Source: Streptomyces sp. WM6378
GTDB taxonomy: Bacteria > Actinomycetota > Actinomycetes > Streptomycetales > Streptomycetaceae
Direction: 5' to 3'
Length of the DNA stretch: 64,000 bases
Assembly: GCF_001279695.1 (NCBI RefSeq)
Contig: NZ_LGDD01000288.1
Location: 62,001 to 126,000, forward strand
Shown: piece by piece, positions 55,159-63,981 of the stretch
How positions within the stretch are numbered: position 1 is the first letter of the stretch
Layout of the letters: every line of letters begins with the position of its first letter
Position numbers and translations under genes: made by a program
Notes under the pieces: model-generated
What the model was told of the DNA's origin: nothing
Databases searched by the model: none
The model's input: the letters and a program-made list of their open reading frames with translations, nothing else

Positions 55159-55647
55159 ATGCGCGTGTACCTCGGCTCCGACCATGCCGGCTTCGAACTC
55201 AAGAACCACCTCGTCGAGTGGCTCACGGCCCACGGCCACGAGCCCGTGGACTGCGGTCCGCACATCTACGACGCCCAGGACGACTACCCGCCGTTCTGCC
55301 TGCGTGCCGCCGAGAAGACGGCCGCGGACCCGGACTCGCTGGGCATCGTGATCGGCGGCTCCGGCAACGGCGAGCAGATCGCCGCGAACAAGGTCAAGGG
55401 CGTCCGCGCCGCACTGGCCTGGAGCGAGCAGACCGCCGCCCTCGGGCGTGAGCACAACGACGCCAACGTGATCTCCATCGGCGGCCGGATGCACACCGAG
55501 GCGGAGGCGGCCAAGTTCGTCGAGATCTTCCTCGCCACCCCGTACTCGGGTGAGGCCCGTCACACCCGCCGCATCGAGATGCTCACCGAGTACGAGACCA
55601 CCGGCAAGCTCCCCGAGATCCCGGCCCACCACCCGCAGCAGGGCTGA
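55159..55647 (+). CDS. rpiB: Ribose-5-phosphate isomerase B
   Basis: Interconverts ribose-5-phosphate and ribulose-5-phosphate in the pentose phosphate pathway (162 aa). The N-terminal RVYLGSDHAGFELKNHL is the RpiB signature. Phosphate-binding residues lie in GGSGNGEQIAANKVKGVRAAL. The catalytic position usually held by Cys in E. coli RpiB is Ser/Gly here, as in mycobacterial enzymes. Nine bases separate it from the glycosylase gene that follows, so the two are probably cotranscribed. Confidence 0.94.
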   Translation: MRVYLGSDHAGFELKNHLVEWLTAHGHEPVDCGPHIYDAQDDYPPFCLRAAEKTAADPDSLGIVIGGSGNGEQIAANKVKGVRAALAWSEQTAALGREHNDANVISIGGRMHTEAEAAKFVEIFLATPYSGEARHTRRIEMLTEYETTGKLPEIPAHHPQQG

Positions 55648-55656
55648 GCGTCACCC

Positions 55657-56466
55657 ATGCCTGAAGGGCACACGATCCACCGGCTGGCCGCCGACCACGA
55701 CCTCATGTTCGGCGGCCGGCCGCTGCGCGTCTCCAGCCCCCAGGGCAAGTTCTCGGACGGCGCGGCCCTGGTCGACGGCCAGGTCCTGGAAGGCGCCGAG
55801 GCCCACGGCAAGCACCTGTTCCTCGGCTTCGGCCCCTCCGGCTGGCTCCACATCCACCTGGGCCTGTTCGGAAAGTACGGCTTCGGCGACGCCCCGGCCC
55901 CGCCGGCCACCGACACCGTACGGCTGCGCCTCCTGAACGACGACGCGTACGCGGACCTGCGCGGACCGACGACGTGCGCGCTGATCACCGACGGCGAGAA
56001 GCGGGCGATACACGACCGGCTCGGGCCCGACCCGCTGCGGGCCGCCGACACCGGCGAGAAGGCCTGGCAGCGGATCTCGAAGAGCCGCACCACGATCGCC
56101 GCCCTGCTCATGGACCAGAAGGTCATCGCGGGCGTGGGCAACGTGTACCGCGCCGAGGTCCTCTTCCGGCACGGCATCGACCCCTACCGGCTCGGCAAGG
56201 ACCTGACCCGCGCCGAGTGGGACGCCGTCTGGGCCGACCTGGTGGAGCTGATGCGCGAGGGCGTCCGGCTCAACCGGATCGACACCGTCCGCCCCGAGCA
56301 CACCCCCGAGGCGATGGGCCGCCCGCCGCGCGTCGACGACCACGGCGGCGAGGTGTACGTCTACCGCCGCGCCCATCAGCCCTGCCACATCTGTGGCGGC
56401 GAGATCCGCACCGCCGATCTCGCCGCCCGCAATCTGTTCTGGTGCCCCGGCTGTCAGAAGCCGTGA
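55657..56466 (+). CDS. Fpg/Nei-family DNA glycosylase
   Basis: Base-excision repair enzyme (269 aa) with AP-lyase activity expected. After Met removal the N-terminus is PEGHTIHRLA: catalytic Pro and Glu as in endonuclease VIII. The H2TH region is KVIAGVGNVYRAEVLF, and the C-terminal zinc finger has CHICGG and CPGCQKP with LFWCPGC. Nei-type actinobacterial enzymes remove oxidised pyrimidines or act on single-stranded DNA. The last 13 bases overlap the end of the convergent acetyltransferase gene. Confidence 0.94.
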   Translation: MPEGHTIHRLAADHDLMFGGRPLRVSSPQGKFSDGAALVDGQVLEGAEAHGKHLFLGFGPSGWLHIHLGLFGKYGFGDAPAPPATDTVRLRLLNDDAYADLRGPTTCALITDGEKRAIHDRLGPDPLRAADTGEKAWQRISKSRTTIAALLMDQKVIAGVGNVYRAEVLFRHGIDPYRLGKDLTRAEWDAVWADLVELMREGVRLNRIDTVRPEHTPEAMGRPPRVDDHGGEVYVYRRAHQPCHICGGEIRTADLAARNLFWCPGCQKP

Positions 56467-57683
56467 GGCAGCCACGGCGCGAGCTCGCTGCCGAACGCCG
56501 TCGAGGCCTCCGTCAGCGCGCCGGGGCGCAGCTCGCGCACCCGGCCCGCGCCCGCCAGTGAGGCGAGCGTGACCCCGCCCAGGTAGGCGGCGCCCAACTC
56601 CCTTACGGACAGGGCCAGTTCGGCCGGGTCCTCGGTGCGCACGCAGGACGCGCCCTTCGCGTCGCCGGTCAGCCGCCAGGGACCTGCGTTCCACGGACAG
56701 AACGCGTCCTCGACCTCCAGGACCACGTCGACGGGCGCCGCGTACGTGCGCGCCTCAAGGGCCGCGCCCACCTCGACGAGGCGCAGGTGCAGCGAGTCCC
56801 GGAGCCGGATCCCGCAGCGCCGCACATCGGACACCAGATGCTGGAAGGGGTCGTCGGCCGGGCGGCTCTTCACCTTCAGCGTGTTCGTCAGGTCGATGCC
56901 GAACAGGTAGCGCCACAGCGCCGCGGACACCGCCGGGTCCACGGCCTCCAGATCGTTCACCGTCACCGTGCCGTCCACGCCCGCCGGCCCCGACTTCGCG
57001 GCGACCCGGTAGCGGGCGTATCCGACGAGCTCCCCGTCGCGCTCGGCCAGCACGCACTGCAACGCCGAGGCGCCGTCCCGGTAGGACTCCGGGTCGCACG
57101 TGGTGAACCGGTCCCAGCCGGGCTGCCTGGCCAGCATGCCGGGGCGCCCCGGCACGAGGCGCGCGTACAGCGCCTCGCACGCGGCCAGCGAATCCGCCAC
57201 CTTCACGTACCGCAGCCGCACCTCGTCGGTGCCGGGCGGCACATCGAGCCGGACCCGGGTCGTGTCGATCTCCGCGGACAGCGCCATCGTGGCGATGCCG
57301 TACCCGAACCGCCCGTAGATGGCCGGCTCGGACGCGGTCAGAACGGCCAGCGCCTCGCCGCGCTCCCGCAGGTCGTCGAGCTGGCGCCGCATCATCGAGG
57401 TGAGGATGCCGCGACGGCGGTGGGTGCCCATGACGCCGACCCCGGTCACGCCCGCGGCCGGCACCACGGCGCCGCCCGGCACGCTCAGGCGGAACGGGAA
57501 GGTGCTGGTGCCTGCCACGCACTGCGAGCCGTCCCACACGGCGATCGTCCGCGCGGGATCGATCAGCTCGCGCCACAGCTCGACTTCCTCGGGGGCATCC
57601 TGATTCCCCCCGAAGGCCACCACCAGGGCTCCGTACCACTCGTCCCACTCGGCCGGGTCCAGAACCCGCAACTCCATCGTCAT
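56454..57683 (-). CDS. Eis-like GNAT N-acetyltransferase
   Basis: Protein of 409 aa with the three-part Eis layout: GNAT domain about 1-135 (acetyl-CoA loop VMGTHRRRGILTSMM), second GNAT-like domain about 140-285, and SCP2-like C-terminal domain about 290-409. The free C-terminal Phe409 matches the carboxylate used as a catalytic base in Eis, and Tyr126 or nearby (AIYGRFGYG) supplies the acid. Eis enzymes acetylate lysines and aminoglycosides. The natural substrate here is unknown. Confidence 0.92.
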   Translation of the reverse strand: MTMELRVLDPAEWDEWYGALVVAFGGNQDAPEEVELWRELIDPARTIAVWDGSQCVAGTSTFPFRLSVPGGAVVPAAGVTGVGVMGTHRRRGILTSMMRRQLDDLRERGEALAVLTASEPAIYGRFGYGIATMALSAEIDTTRVRLDVPPGTDEVRLRYVKVADSLAACEALYARLVPGRPGMLARQPGWDRFTTCDPESYRDGASALQCVLAERDGELVGYARYRVAAKSGPAGVDGTVTVNDLEAVDPAVSAALWRYLFGIDLTNTLKVKSRPADDPFQHLVSDVRRCGIRLRDSLHLRLVEVGAALEARTYAAPVDVVLEVEDAFCPWNAGPWRLTGDAKGASCVRTEDPAELALSVRELGAAYLGGVTLASLAGAGRVRELRPGALTEASTAFGSELAPWLPHGF

Positions 57684-57710
57684 GGGCCATGACTAGCAGG
57701 CAGGACGCGG

Positions 57711-57950
57711 CTGGAGCGAACGGATTTCCGGCACGGCCCGCCCCGGGGGCAGCCGGGCCGCGGGCTGTGCCCCGGCGGGCCGTACGAGGCCCCGGGGGAA
57801 CGGATTTTCCTCACACCCCCCGTCGGGGGCACCCGCGCGGGGCGCGAGCGGCCCGGGCGCCGTGTCCGGCGGGCCGTACGCCTCCCTGGCTACCGGTTTT
57901 CCACCGGACCGCCCCCTCCGGGCGCCGGGGGCCACCTGCACGGGGCGCCA
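57711..57950. repeat. Degenerate direct repeats upstream of the phosphatase gene
   Basis: Three imperfect units of about 80 bp fill the 290-bp gap. Each carries a version of GCGGGCCGTACG and GAACGGATTTTCC followed by a C-rich/GGGGGC block: about 57711-57770, 57771-57860 and 57861-57950. No gene is supported here. Confidence 0.55.
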
Positions 57951-57973
57951 CCGGCTGGATAGGGTCCTCGGCA

Positions 57974-59119
57974 ATGGCACGTGCGATGAGAGCGGACTCG
58001 TTCACCGCCCGGTGGCGCAAGGCGCTGCACCGGGTCCGCAACGCGGTGCGCAGATCCGGCGTCGACTACTTCCGCGGCGACGGCTCCGACTGGATCGCCC
58101 TGGCCGGCCTGCTCCTCACCGTCCCGGCCATCACCTGGGCAACGCTCGTCGCCCCCGTCTGGTGCGCCCCCTCCGCCCTGGTCCTGCCGATCGTGGCGGG
58201 CGGGCTCCTGCTGCGGCCCGCCAACCTCCTCGGCCTGTACGCGGCCGCCGCGACCGCGCTGATCGTGGAGTCGGTACGGCTCGGCCCCTACACGGCGGGG
58301 CCGTCGCGGGTCACCCCCGGCACGGTGCTCGTGGTGGCCGCCTGCGGGCTCTTCGGGCTGCTCATCGCGCAGTTCCGGGCCCGCGTCGGGGTGCCGTGGC
58401 GGCGCGGCGGCACCATGCTCTTCGACCTGCGCGAACGCATCCGGGTCCAGAGCGCGCTGCCCCGCCTGCCCAAGGGCTGGCACCGCGAGATGGCGCTGCG
58501 TCCGGCGGGCGGCCAGTCGTTCTCCGGCGACTTCGTCGTCGCGGCCCGCACCGGCGGCGGCCGCACCCTGGAGATCGTCCTCACCGACGTCTCCGGCAAG
58601 GGCATGGACGCGGGCTCCCGCGCCCTGCTGCTGTCCGGCGCGTTCGGCGGCCTCCTCGGCTCGCTGCCCCCGCACGCCTTCCTGCCCGCGGCCAACGGCT
58701 ACCTGCTGCGCCAGGACTGGGACGAGGGCTTCGCCACCGCCATCCACCTGGTCCTGGACCTCGACTCCGGCGACTACGAACTCCTCTCGGCGGGCCACCC
58801 CCCGGCCCTCCAGCTCCACGCGGGCTCGGGCCGCTGGCACGAACAGGCCGCCGAAGGCCCCCTGCTCGGCGTGTACGACGGCGCCGAGTTCCACCCCGCG
58901 AAGGGCTCGCTCGCCCCCGGCGACGTCCTGATGCTCTTCACGGACGGCCTCGTCGAGACCTCGGAACGCGACATCGGCGAAGGCATGGACCGCCTGACGG
59001 GCGAGGCCGACCGCTACGTGTCGACGGGCTTCGACGGGGCGGCCTGGCACCTGATCGAGGCGGTGGCGAAGGATGTCAACGACGACAGGGCCTTGCTCCT
59101 GATCAGGCGCGAGGCGTGA
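57974..59119 (+). CDS. Membrane PP2C/SpoIIE-family protein phosphatase
   Basis: Predicted RsbU/SpoIIE-type phosphatase (381 aa). Residues about 40-130 form three to four membrane spans. The catalytic domain begins near 165 with QSFSGDFVVAARTGGG and has VLTDVSGKGMDAG (metal Asp), YELLSAGHPPALQL and LMLFTDGLVETSE. Such proteins dephosphorylate anti-sigma-factor antagonists in Streptomyces stress and development control, though the partner is not encoded nearby. ATG 57974 is used; upstream sequence is a degenerate repeat. Confidence 0.92.
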   Translation: MARAMRADSFTARWRKALHRVRNAVRRSGVDYFRGDGSDWIALAGLLLTVPAITWATLVAPVWCAPSALVLPIVAGGLLLRPANLLGLYAAAATALIVESVRLGPYTAGPSRVTPGTVLVVAACGLFGLLIAQFRARVGVPWRRGGTMLFDLRERIRVQSALPRLPKGWHREMALRPAGGQSFSGDFVVAARTGGGRTLEIVLTDVSGKGMDAGSRALLLSGAFGGLLGSLPPHAFLPAANGYLLRQDWDEGFATAIHLVLDLDSGDYELLSAGHPPALQLHAGSGRWHEQAAEGPLLGVYDGAEFHPAKGSLAPGDVLMLFTDGLVETSERDIGEGMDRLTGEADRYVSTGFDGAAWHLIEAVAKDVNDDRALLLIRREA

Positions 59120-59262
59120 TCGCCGGTCGTCCCCCCGCCCCGTGGTGGGGTCAGCCCCACCCTTGATCCACCGGCGACCGCCATGGTTCGTATCCGCCCC
59201 GATCCGTAGGTTCGAAGGGTCGGCGTGAGTGCGCCGGGCGGAACGAGTGGAAGGCAGGAGCC

Positions 59263-60072
59263 ATGGCACTGCGACGGGCCAAGAACACACGGCGGACGAC
59301 CGCGGACGCGGCGCCCGCCCACGACTGGGCCGTCGAACTGCGCGGGGTCCGGCGGCAGTACGGCCGCGGTGCCTCCGCCGTGCACGCCCTGCGCGGCATC
59401 GACCTCACCCTGCCCCGGGGCAGCTTCACCGCGGTGATGGGACCGTCCGGCTCCGGCAAGTCGACGTTCCTGCAGTGCGCGGCGGGCCTCGACCGGCCCA
59501 CCGACGGCTCGGTCCGGCTGGGCGGCACCGAGATCACCGGCATGAGCGAGAACAAGCTCACCGAACTGCGCCGCTCCCGCCTCGGCTTCGTCTTCCAGGC
59601 CTTCAACCTGCTGCCCTCGCTCACGGTCGAGCAGAACGTCGTGCTGCCGATGCGGCTCGCCGGGGACCGCCCCGACCGGCGCCGTGCGGCCGAACTCCTG
59701 GCCCAGGTGGGCCTCGCCGGCAAGGGCGACCGGCGTCCCGGCGAGCTCTCCGGCGGCCAGCAGCAGCGCGTGGCGATAGCCCGCGCGCTGGTCACGAGCC
59801 CCGACGTGATCTTCGCGGACGAGCCGACCGGAGCCCTGGACACCACCACCGCGGCCGAGGTCCTCGCCCTCCTGCGCAACGCGGTGGACTCCTTGCGCGC
59901 GACGGTGGTGATGGTCACCCACGACCCAGCGGCCGCCGCCTACGCCGACCAGGTCCTGTTCCTGGCCGACGGCTCCATCGTGGACGCCCTCGCGAGCGCG
60001 TCCAGGGCCCAGATCGCGGAGAGGATGACAACCCTGACCGCGAGGCGCCCGTTCGTGGGGGTGGCGGCCTGA
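59263..60072 (+). CDS. ABC transporter ATPase (MacB/LolD type)
   Basis: ATPase of a MacB-like exporter or lipoprotein-handling system (269 aa). Walker A is GPSGSGKST, the Q-loop VFQAFNLLPSLTV, the signature LSGGQQQRVAIARAL, Walker B VIFADEPTGALD and the H-loop MVTHDP. The partner is the FtsX-type permease encoded 506 bp downstream. The gap is unusual for such pairs and consists of a tandem repeat. The SpoIIE-type gene ends 143 bp upstream. Confidence 0.95.
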   Translation: MALRRAKNTRRTTADAAPAHDWAVELRGVRRQYGRGASAVHALRGIDLTLPRGSFTAVMGPSGSGKSTFLQCAAGLDRPTDGSVRLGGTEITGMSENKLTELRRSRLGFVFQAFNLLPSLTVEQNVVLPMRLAGDRPDRRRAAELLAQVGLAGKGDRRPGELSGGQQQRVAIARALVTSPDVIFADEPTGALDTTTAAEVLALLRNAVDSLRATVVMVTHDPAAAAYADQVLFLADGSIVDALASASRAQIAERMTTLTARRPFVGVAA

Positions 60073-60578
60073 GCGCTCCGCGGGAATGGAGCGCTTCGTC
60101 CTCGGCCCGGTGACGGCCGACCGCGCAGTTCCCCGCGCCCCTTGTGGGCCGGGTGCAGCGCAGCACACATAGCCGAGCCCGCCTTGGCCCGGCCCCACCC
60201 CGCCAACTCGCGCCCCGCCAGCCGGCCACCGGCGAACCCGCACCACCCGCTGGTCCTCACCTTCCCGACCGAGACCTTCCCAACCGAGCCGAACGGGCAG
60301 GTGGGTGATGCCCTCCGGCCGAAGGCCAGGCCCCACCGGCCGGCCGGCGGCAGCCGGCGCACCCGTACCACCCACTGGTCCCTCAGCCCTCTAGAGCGGG
60401 CAGAACGGGCGGGCGGGTGGGAAACCTCACCGGCCGAAGGCCGGGCCCCGCCCACCGGCCCGCGGCCGCCAACGCACCCGCACCACCCACAGATCCCTCA
60501 CCCTTCCGAGGGAGCAGAACGGGCGGGCGGGTGGGAGAACCCGGCACCACACCCCCCAGCACTCCGCAGGAGCCCCGC
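60073..60578. repeat. Intergenic tandem repeat inside an ABC exporter locus
   Basis: The first 100 bases include an inverted copy of the CGCGGGGAACTG dispersed repeat (about 60120-60142). Then about 2.6 copies of a 115-125-bp unit follow: about 60234-60358, 60359-60473 and 60474-60544. Each unit begins ACCCGCACCACCC, passes through CCTCACC and GAACGGGCGGGCGGGTGGG, and continues CGGCCGAAGGCC. No gene is supported; the ATPase and permease presumably remain one functional unit. Confidence 0.8.
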
Positions 60579-63032
60579 ATGCACCGCCCCAACCGCCTGG
60601 CCCGCGCAGCACTCCGGTTCAAACCGTCCGCCTTCGCCGGCACCTTCGTCGCCCTCCTCATGGCCGCGATGATCGTCTCCGCGTGCGGCCTCCTGCTCGC
60701 GACCGGGATCACCGCCTCCGTCCCGGCCCAGCGCTACGCCGCCGCCCCCGTCGTGGCCGCCGCCGACCAGAGCTTCCACTACACCACCGGCTCCGGCGAG
60801 GACCGCACCACCGAGTCCGTCGCCTACCCGGACCGGGCCCGCCTGGACAACTCCCTGGTGGCGAAGGCCGCTTCGGCCCCCGGCGCGGCCGAAGCCGTCG
60901 CCGACCTCGCCCTCCCCGTACGTACGGTGGGTACGGACAACAACACCCCCGCCACCGCCCACAACTGGGCCTCCACCGCCTTCACCGGCACGAAGCCGAC
61001 CTCCGGCACGGCCCCCCGCCCCGGCGAGGCGGTCACCACGGCCGGCGCCGTGGGGGAGCGGATCACCCTCGACACCCCCGGCGGCAAGCGGGAGTTCAGG
61101 ATCTCCGGCACCGTGGGCGCCCCCGGCACCAACCAGATCTGGCTCAACGACGCCGACGCCCGCGCCCTGTCCGGCCACCCCGGCAAGATCGACGCGATCG
61201 CCGTACTCCCCAAGCCCGGCACCTCCACCGCCACCCTCGCCGCGCAGGTCGAGCAGGCCCTCGGCGGCCAGGCCCAAGTGCTTACCGGCGACGACCGGGC
61301 CACCGTCGAGGACAGCGGCCTCGCCAAGGCGAAGGAGATGCTCACCGGGCTCGGCGGCTCGTTCGGCGGCGTCGCCGCGATGGTCGCCGTGTTCACCGCC
61401 GCCGGCACCGTCGCCCTCTCCGTCGGCCAGCGCCGCCGCGAGTACGCCCTGCTGCGCGCGATCGGCGCCACCCCGCGCCAGATCCGCCGCACCATCGCCA
61501 CCGAAGCGCTCCTGGTCGCCCCGCTCGCCGGAGTGCTCGGCTGCCTGCCCGGCATCGCGCTCGCCACCTGGTGGTTCGGCCAGCTCCGCGACAAGGGCGC
61601 GATCCCGGACACCGTCGACCTCGCCATCACCCCGCTCCCGCTGCTCATCGCCGTCGCCGCCACCGTCCTGACCGCCCTGTGCGCCGGAGCCGCCGCCGCC
61701 CGCCGGCCCTCGAAGATCAAGCCCGGCCAGGCCCTCGCCGAATCCGCCGCCGAACGCCTGCGCCCCGGCTGGATCCGTACGCCGCTCGGCGTCGCCTCCC
61801 TCGTCGGCGGCTGCGTGTTCGCCGGGGTCGCGGCCTCGGAAACCGGCGAGAACGCGGCCAACGCCGCCCTCGGCGTCGTCATGCTCTTCATGCTCGCCGT
61901 CGGCCTGCTCGGCCCGCTGCTCGCCCGCGCCTGCGCCACCGTCTTCGGCGTCCCGCTGCGCGCCGCGGGCGCCCCCGGCGCGCTGGCCGCCGCCAACTCC
62001 CGTACGAACGCACGCAGGTTGGCCTCCGCGATCACCCCCATCGTCCTCGCGATGGCCTTCTCGTCCGTCCTGGTCTTCATGCACACCAGCGAGGAGAAGG
62101 CGACCGAGGACCAGCAGCGCGCCGGCATCACCGCGAACCAGGTGGTCACCGCCCCCGCGGGCCTGCCCTCCGACGCGGTCGCCCGCGCCGCCGCCGTCCC
62201 CGGCGTCGACACCGCCGTCGGCCTCACCCGCACCGCCGTCCTGATCCCGAACGTCGGCGCCGGCTCCACCCCGCGCGACGCCTCCGCGCAGGGCGTCACC
62301 GGCACCGGCACCGACCTCGCGAAGGTCCAGGACCTGGGCATACGCACCGGATCCCTGGCCTCCCTCGCCCCCGGCACCGTCGCGATCGACGCCTCCCTGG
62401 CCGACACCGCGGGCGTACGCACCGGAGACCGCCTCCCGCTGCTGCTCCCCGACGGCACCAAGGCCGCCCCGAAGATCGTCGCCACGTACGAACGAGGCCT
62501 CGGCCTTGCTCAACTCACCTTCCCTCAGGCCGACTTGAGGACCCACCTGACCTCGCCGACCCCCACCACCCTGCTCACCAGGGCCACCCCCGCCGCGGCC
62601 ACCCCCCTCGCCACCCTCGGCCACGTCACCGACGCCGCCGGGTACGCCACCGCGCAGAGCACGGACCGCGAGGTCAACGCCTGGGCCAACGCCGTCATGG
62701 CCGCGGTCCTCGGCGGATTCGCGGCGGTCGCCGCCGTCAACACCCTGGTGATGACGGTCTTCGACCGCCGCCGCGAACTCGGCACCCTGCGCCTGATCGG
62801 CACCACCCGCCGCCAGGTCCTCAAGATGATCCGCTGGGAGGCCCTCCTGGTGGTCGCGGCGGGCGTCGTCATCGGCAGCGCGATCGCCCTGGCCACCCTC
62901 GTCCCGATGATGAACGGCCTGACCGGCCGCGCCCCCTACGTACCGCCGCTCCTGTACGCCTCGTTCGCGGGCGGCATCCTGGTCCTCGGCCTCGCGGCGA
63001 CGGCCCTCCCGGCCCGGGCGGCGCTGAAGTGA
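60579..63032 (+). CDS. FtsX/MacB-like ABC transporter permease
   Basis: Membrane component of the exporter (817 aa). Span 1 is about 20-42. Two FtsX domains are present: about 255-380, with SVGQRRREYALLRAIGATPRQIRRTI, and about 700-815, with VFDRRRELGTLRLIGTTRRQVLKM. A large extracytoplasmic region lies before each. Around ten spans are expected. ATG 60579 has AGGAG seven bases upstream; the longer frame runs through the tandem repeat. Substrates of this class include lipoproteins, peptides and antibiotics; none is indicated here. Confidence 0.93.
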   Translation: MHRPNRLARAALRFKPSAFAGTFVALLMAAMIVSACGLLLATGITASVPAQRYAAAPVVAAADQSFHYTTGSGEDRTTESVAYPDRARLDNSLVAKAASAPGAAEAVADLALPVRTVGTDNNTPATAHNWASTAFTGTKPTSGTAPRPGEAVTTAGAVGERITLDTPGGKREFRISGTVGAPGTNQIWLNDADARALSGHPGKIDAIAVLPKPGTSTATLAAQVEQALGGQAQVLTGDDRATVEDSGLAKAKEMLTGLGGSFGGVAAMVAVFTAAGTVALSVGQRRREYALLRAIGATPRQIRRTIATEALLVAPLAGVLGCLPGIALATWWFGQLRDKGAIPDTVDLAITPLPLLIAVAATVLTALCAGAAAARRPSKIKPGQALAESAAERLRPGWIRTPLGVASLVGGCVFAGVAASETGENAANAALGVVMLFMLAVGLLGPLLARACATVFGVPLRAAGAPGALAAANSRTNARRLASAITPIVLAMAFSSVLVFMHTSEEKATEDQQRAGITANQVVTAPAGLPSDAVARAAAVPGVDTAVGLTRTAVLIPNVGAGSTPRDASAQGVTGTGTDLAKVQDLGIRTGSLASLAPGTVAIDASLADTAGVRTGDRLPLLLPDGTKAAPKIVATYERGLGLAQLTFPQADLRTHLTSPTPTTLLTRATPAAATPLATLGHVTDAAGYATAQSTDREVNAWANAVMAAVLGGFAAVAAVNTLVMTVFDRRRELGTLRLIGTTRRQVLKMIRWEALLVVAAGVVIGSAIALATLVPMMNGLTGRAPYVPPLLYASFAGGILVLGLAATALPARAALK

Positions 63033-63061
63033 CCCGCACCCGGGCCCGTACAGTCGAAGCC

Positions 63062-63505
63062 ATGCCGATGATGACCCTCAGTGAGGTCGAGACCGTCGCC
63101 CGAGCCGCCCACGAGGGCCAGACCGACAAGGCGGGCCGCCCCTACGCCGAACACCTGGCCGCGGTCGCCGAGGGCGTACGGGCCCGGGGCGGCACCGAGG
63201 ACCAGATCAAGGCGGCCTGGCTGCACGACGCGATCGAAGACGACGCGCTGTCGATCCAGTGGCTGGAATCCGCCCAACTCCCGCGATCCGTCAAGGAGTT
63301 GGTGCTCGCCATGACCAAACGCCCGGGCGAGGCACTGGAGTCCTACACGCGGCGCATCCTGGCCGCCGAGGGCGCGCTCCTGATCAAGGAGTCCGACCTC
63401 GCACACAACGCCGACCCGGCGCGCCTCGCGGTCCTGGACGAGCCGACCCGCACGCGCCTGACGGCCAAGTACGCCGAGGTGCGCCGCCTGCTCGGCCTCT
63501 CGTAA
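63062..63505 (+). CDS. HD-domain protein (single-domain SpoT-hydrolase-like)
   Basis: Small predicted phosphohydrolase (147 aa). Metal ligands are in AARAAHEGQTDKAGRPYAEHL (His), AWLHDAIEDD (His-Asp) and ESDLAHNAD (Asp). This matches the core of the (p)ppGpp hydrolase HD fold, similar to the MESH1/SAH class, without any synthetase domain. ATG 63062 follows the permease stop by 29 bp. Actual hydrolysis of (p)ppGpp is unproven; other nucleotides are possible. Confidence 0.85.
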   Translation: MPMMTLSEVETVARAAHEGQTDKAGRPYAEHLAAVAEGVRARGGTEDQIKAAWLHDAIEDDALSIQWLESAQLPRSVKELVLAMTKRPGEALESYTRRILAAEGALLIKESDLAHNADPARLAVLDEPTRTRLTAKYAEVRRLLGLS

Positions 63506-63664
63506 GCCCTTGAGCCCGGCTCGCGGTTGGCCTGATCCTTACCTTGGCGATCCGTCACCCGGGAACAACCACAGGGGTGTTGGTGGCACGATAGTCATTG
63601 TGGGGGTGTGCGCGGCATGCCCCCGGGCCGGCAAGGCGGACCGACCAAGGGTGTGTGATCAGTT

Positions 63665-63859
63665 GTGGCCATTTCACTGTCAGTGGTGCTGCTGTTGGCG
63701 GTCGTCCTCGTGGTGCTCATCCGCGGCGGCTCCATCAAGGCCGGGCCGGCCATCGTCGCGATACTTTTCGGCTTCTTCCTGGCCTCGACGGGCATGGCCC
63801 CCTCGATCCAGCGATTCCTGAACTCGATAGCGGACACGATCAACCAGATCAAGTTCTGA
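63665..63859 (+). CDS. 64-residue membrane peptide
   Basis: Small protein with two hydrophobic segments, about 3-20 (ISLSVVLLLAVVLVVLIR) and about 26-45 (AGPAIVAILFGFFLASTGMA), and an amphipathic end, SIQRFLNSIADTINQIKF. The start is GTG 63665; no strong ribosome site is evident. I know no function. It ends seven bases before a perfect 16-bp terminator. The 159-bp gap upstream shows nothing else I can name. Confidence 0.75.
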   Translation: MAISLSVVLLLAVVLVVLIRGGSIKAGPAIVAILFGFFLASTGMAPSIQRFLNSIADTINQIKF

Positions 63860-63865
63860 CCACGC

Positions 63866-63900
63866 CGAAGGGCCCGGCAGCTCGGCTGCCGGGCCCTTCG
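63866..63900 (+). terminator. Strong hairpin terminator
   Basis: CGAAGGGCCCGGCAGC (63866-63881), loop TCG, and the exact complement (63885-63900) form a 16-bp stem. It separates the small membrane protein gene from the convergent tRNA gene and can act on both strands. Confidence 0.9.
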
Positions 63901-63910
63901 GGATCACAAG

Positions 63911-63981
63911 AGCGGGCGACGGGAATCGAACCCGCGTAGCTAGTTTGGAAGACTAGGGCTCTACCATTGAGCTACGCCCGC
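63911..63981 (-). tRNA. tRNA-Gly (anticodon UCC)
   Basis: A full 71-nt cloverleaf: acceptor GCGGGCG/CGCCCGC, D stem GCTC/GAGC, anticodon stem CTAGT/ACTAG with loop CTTCCAA (anticodon UCC), T loop TTCGATTC and discriminator U. The CCA end is not encoded. It reads GGA codons, and GGG by wobble. Confidence 0.97.

Noticed and set aside
60234..60544. CRISPR array
   Set aside because: The units are 115-125 bp, imperfect and without separate spacers; there are no cas genes in the window.
60417..60578. N-terminal extension of the ABC permease frame
   Set aside because: It is encoded by the tandem repeat; ATG 60579 has AGGAG at proper spacing and precedes a typical first span.
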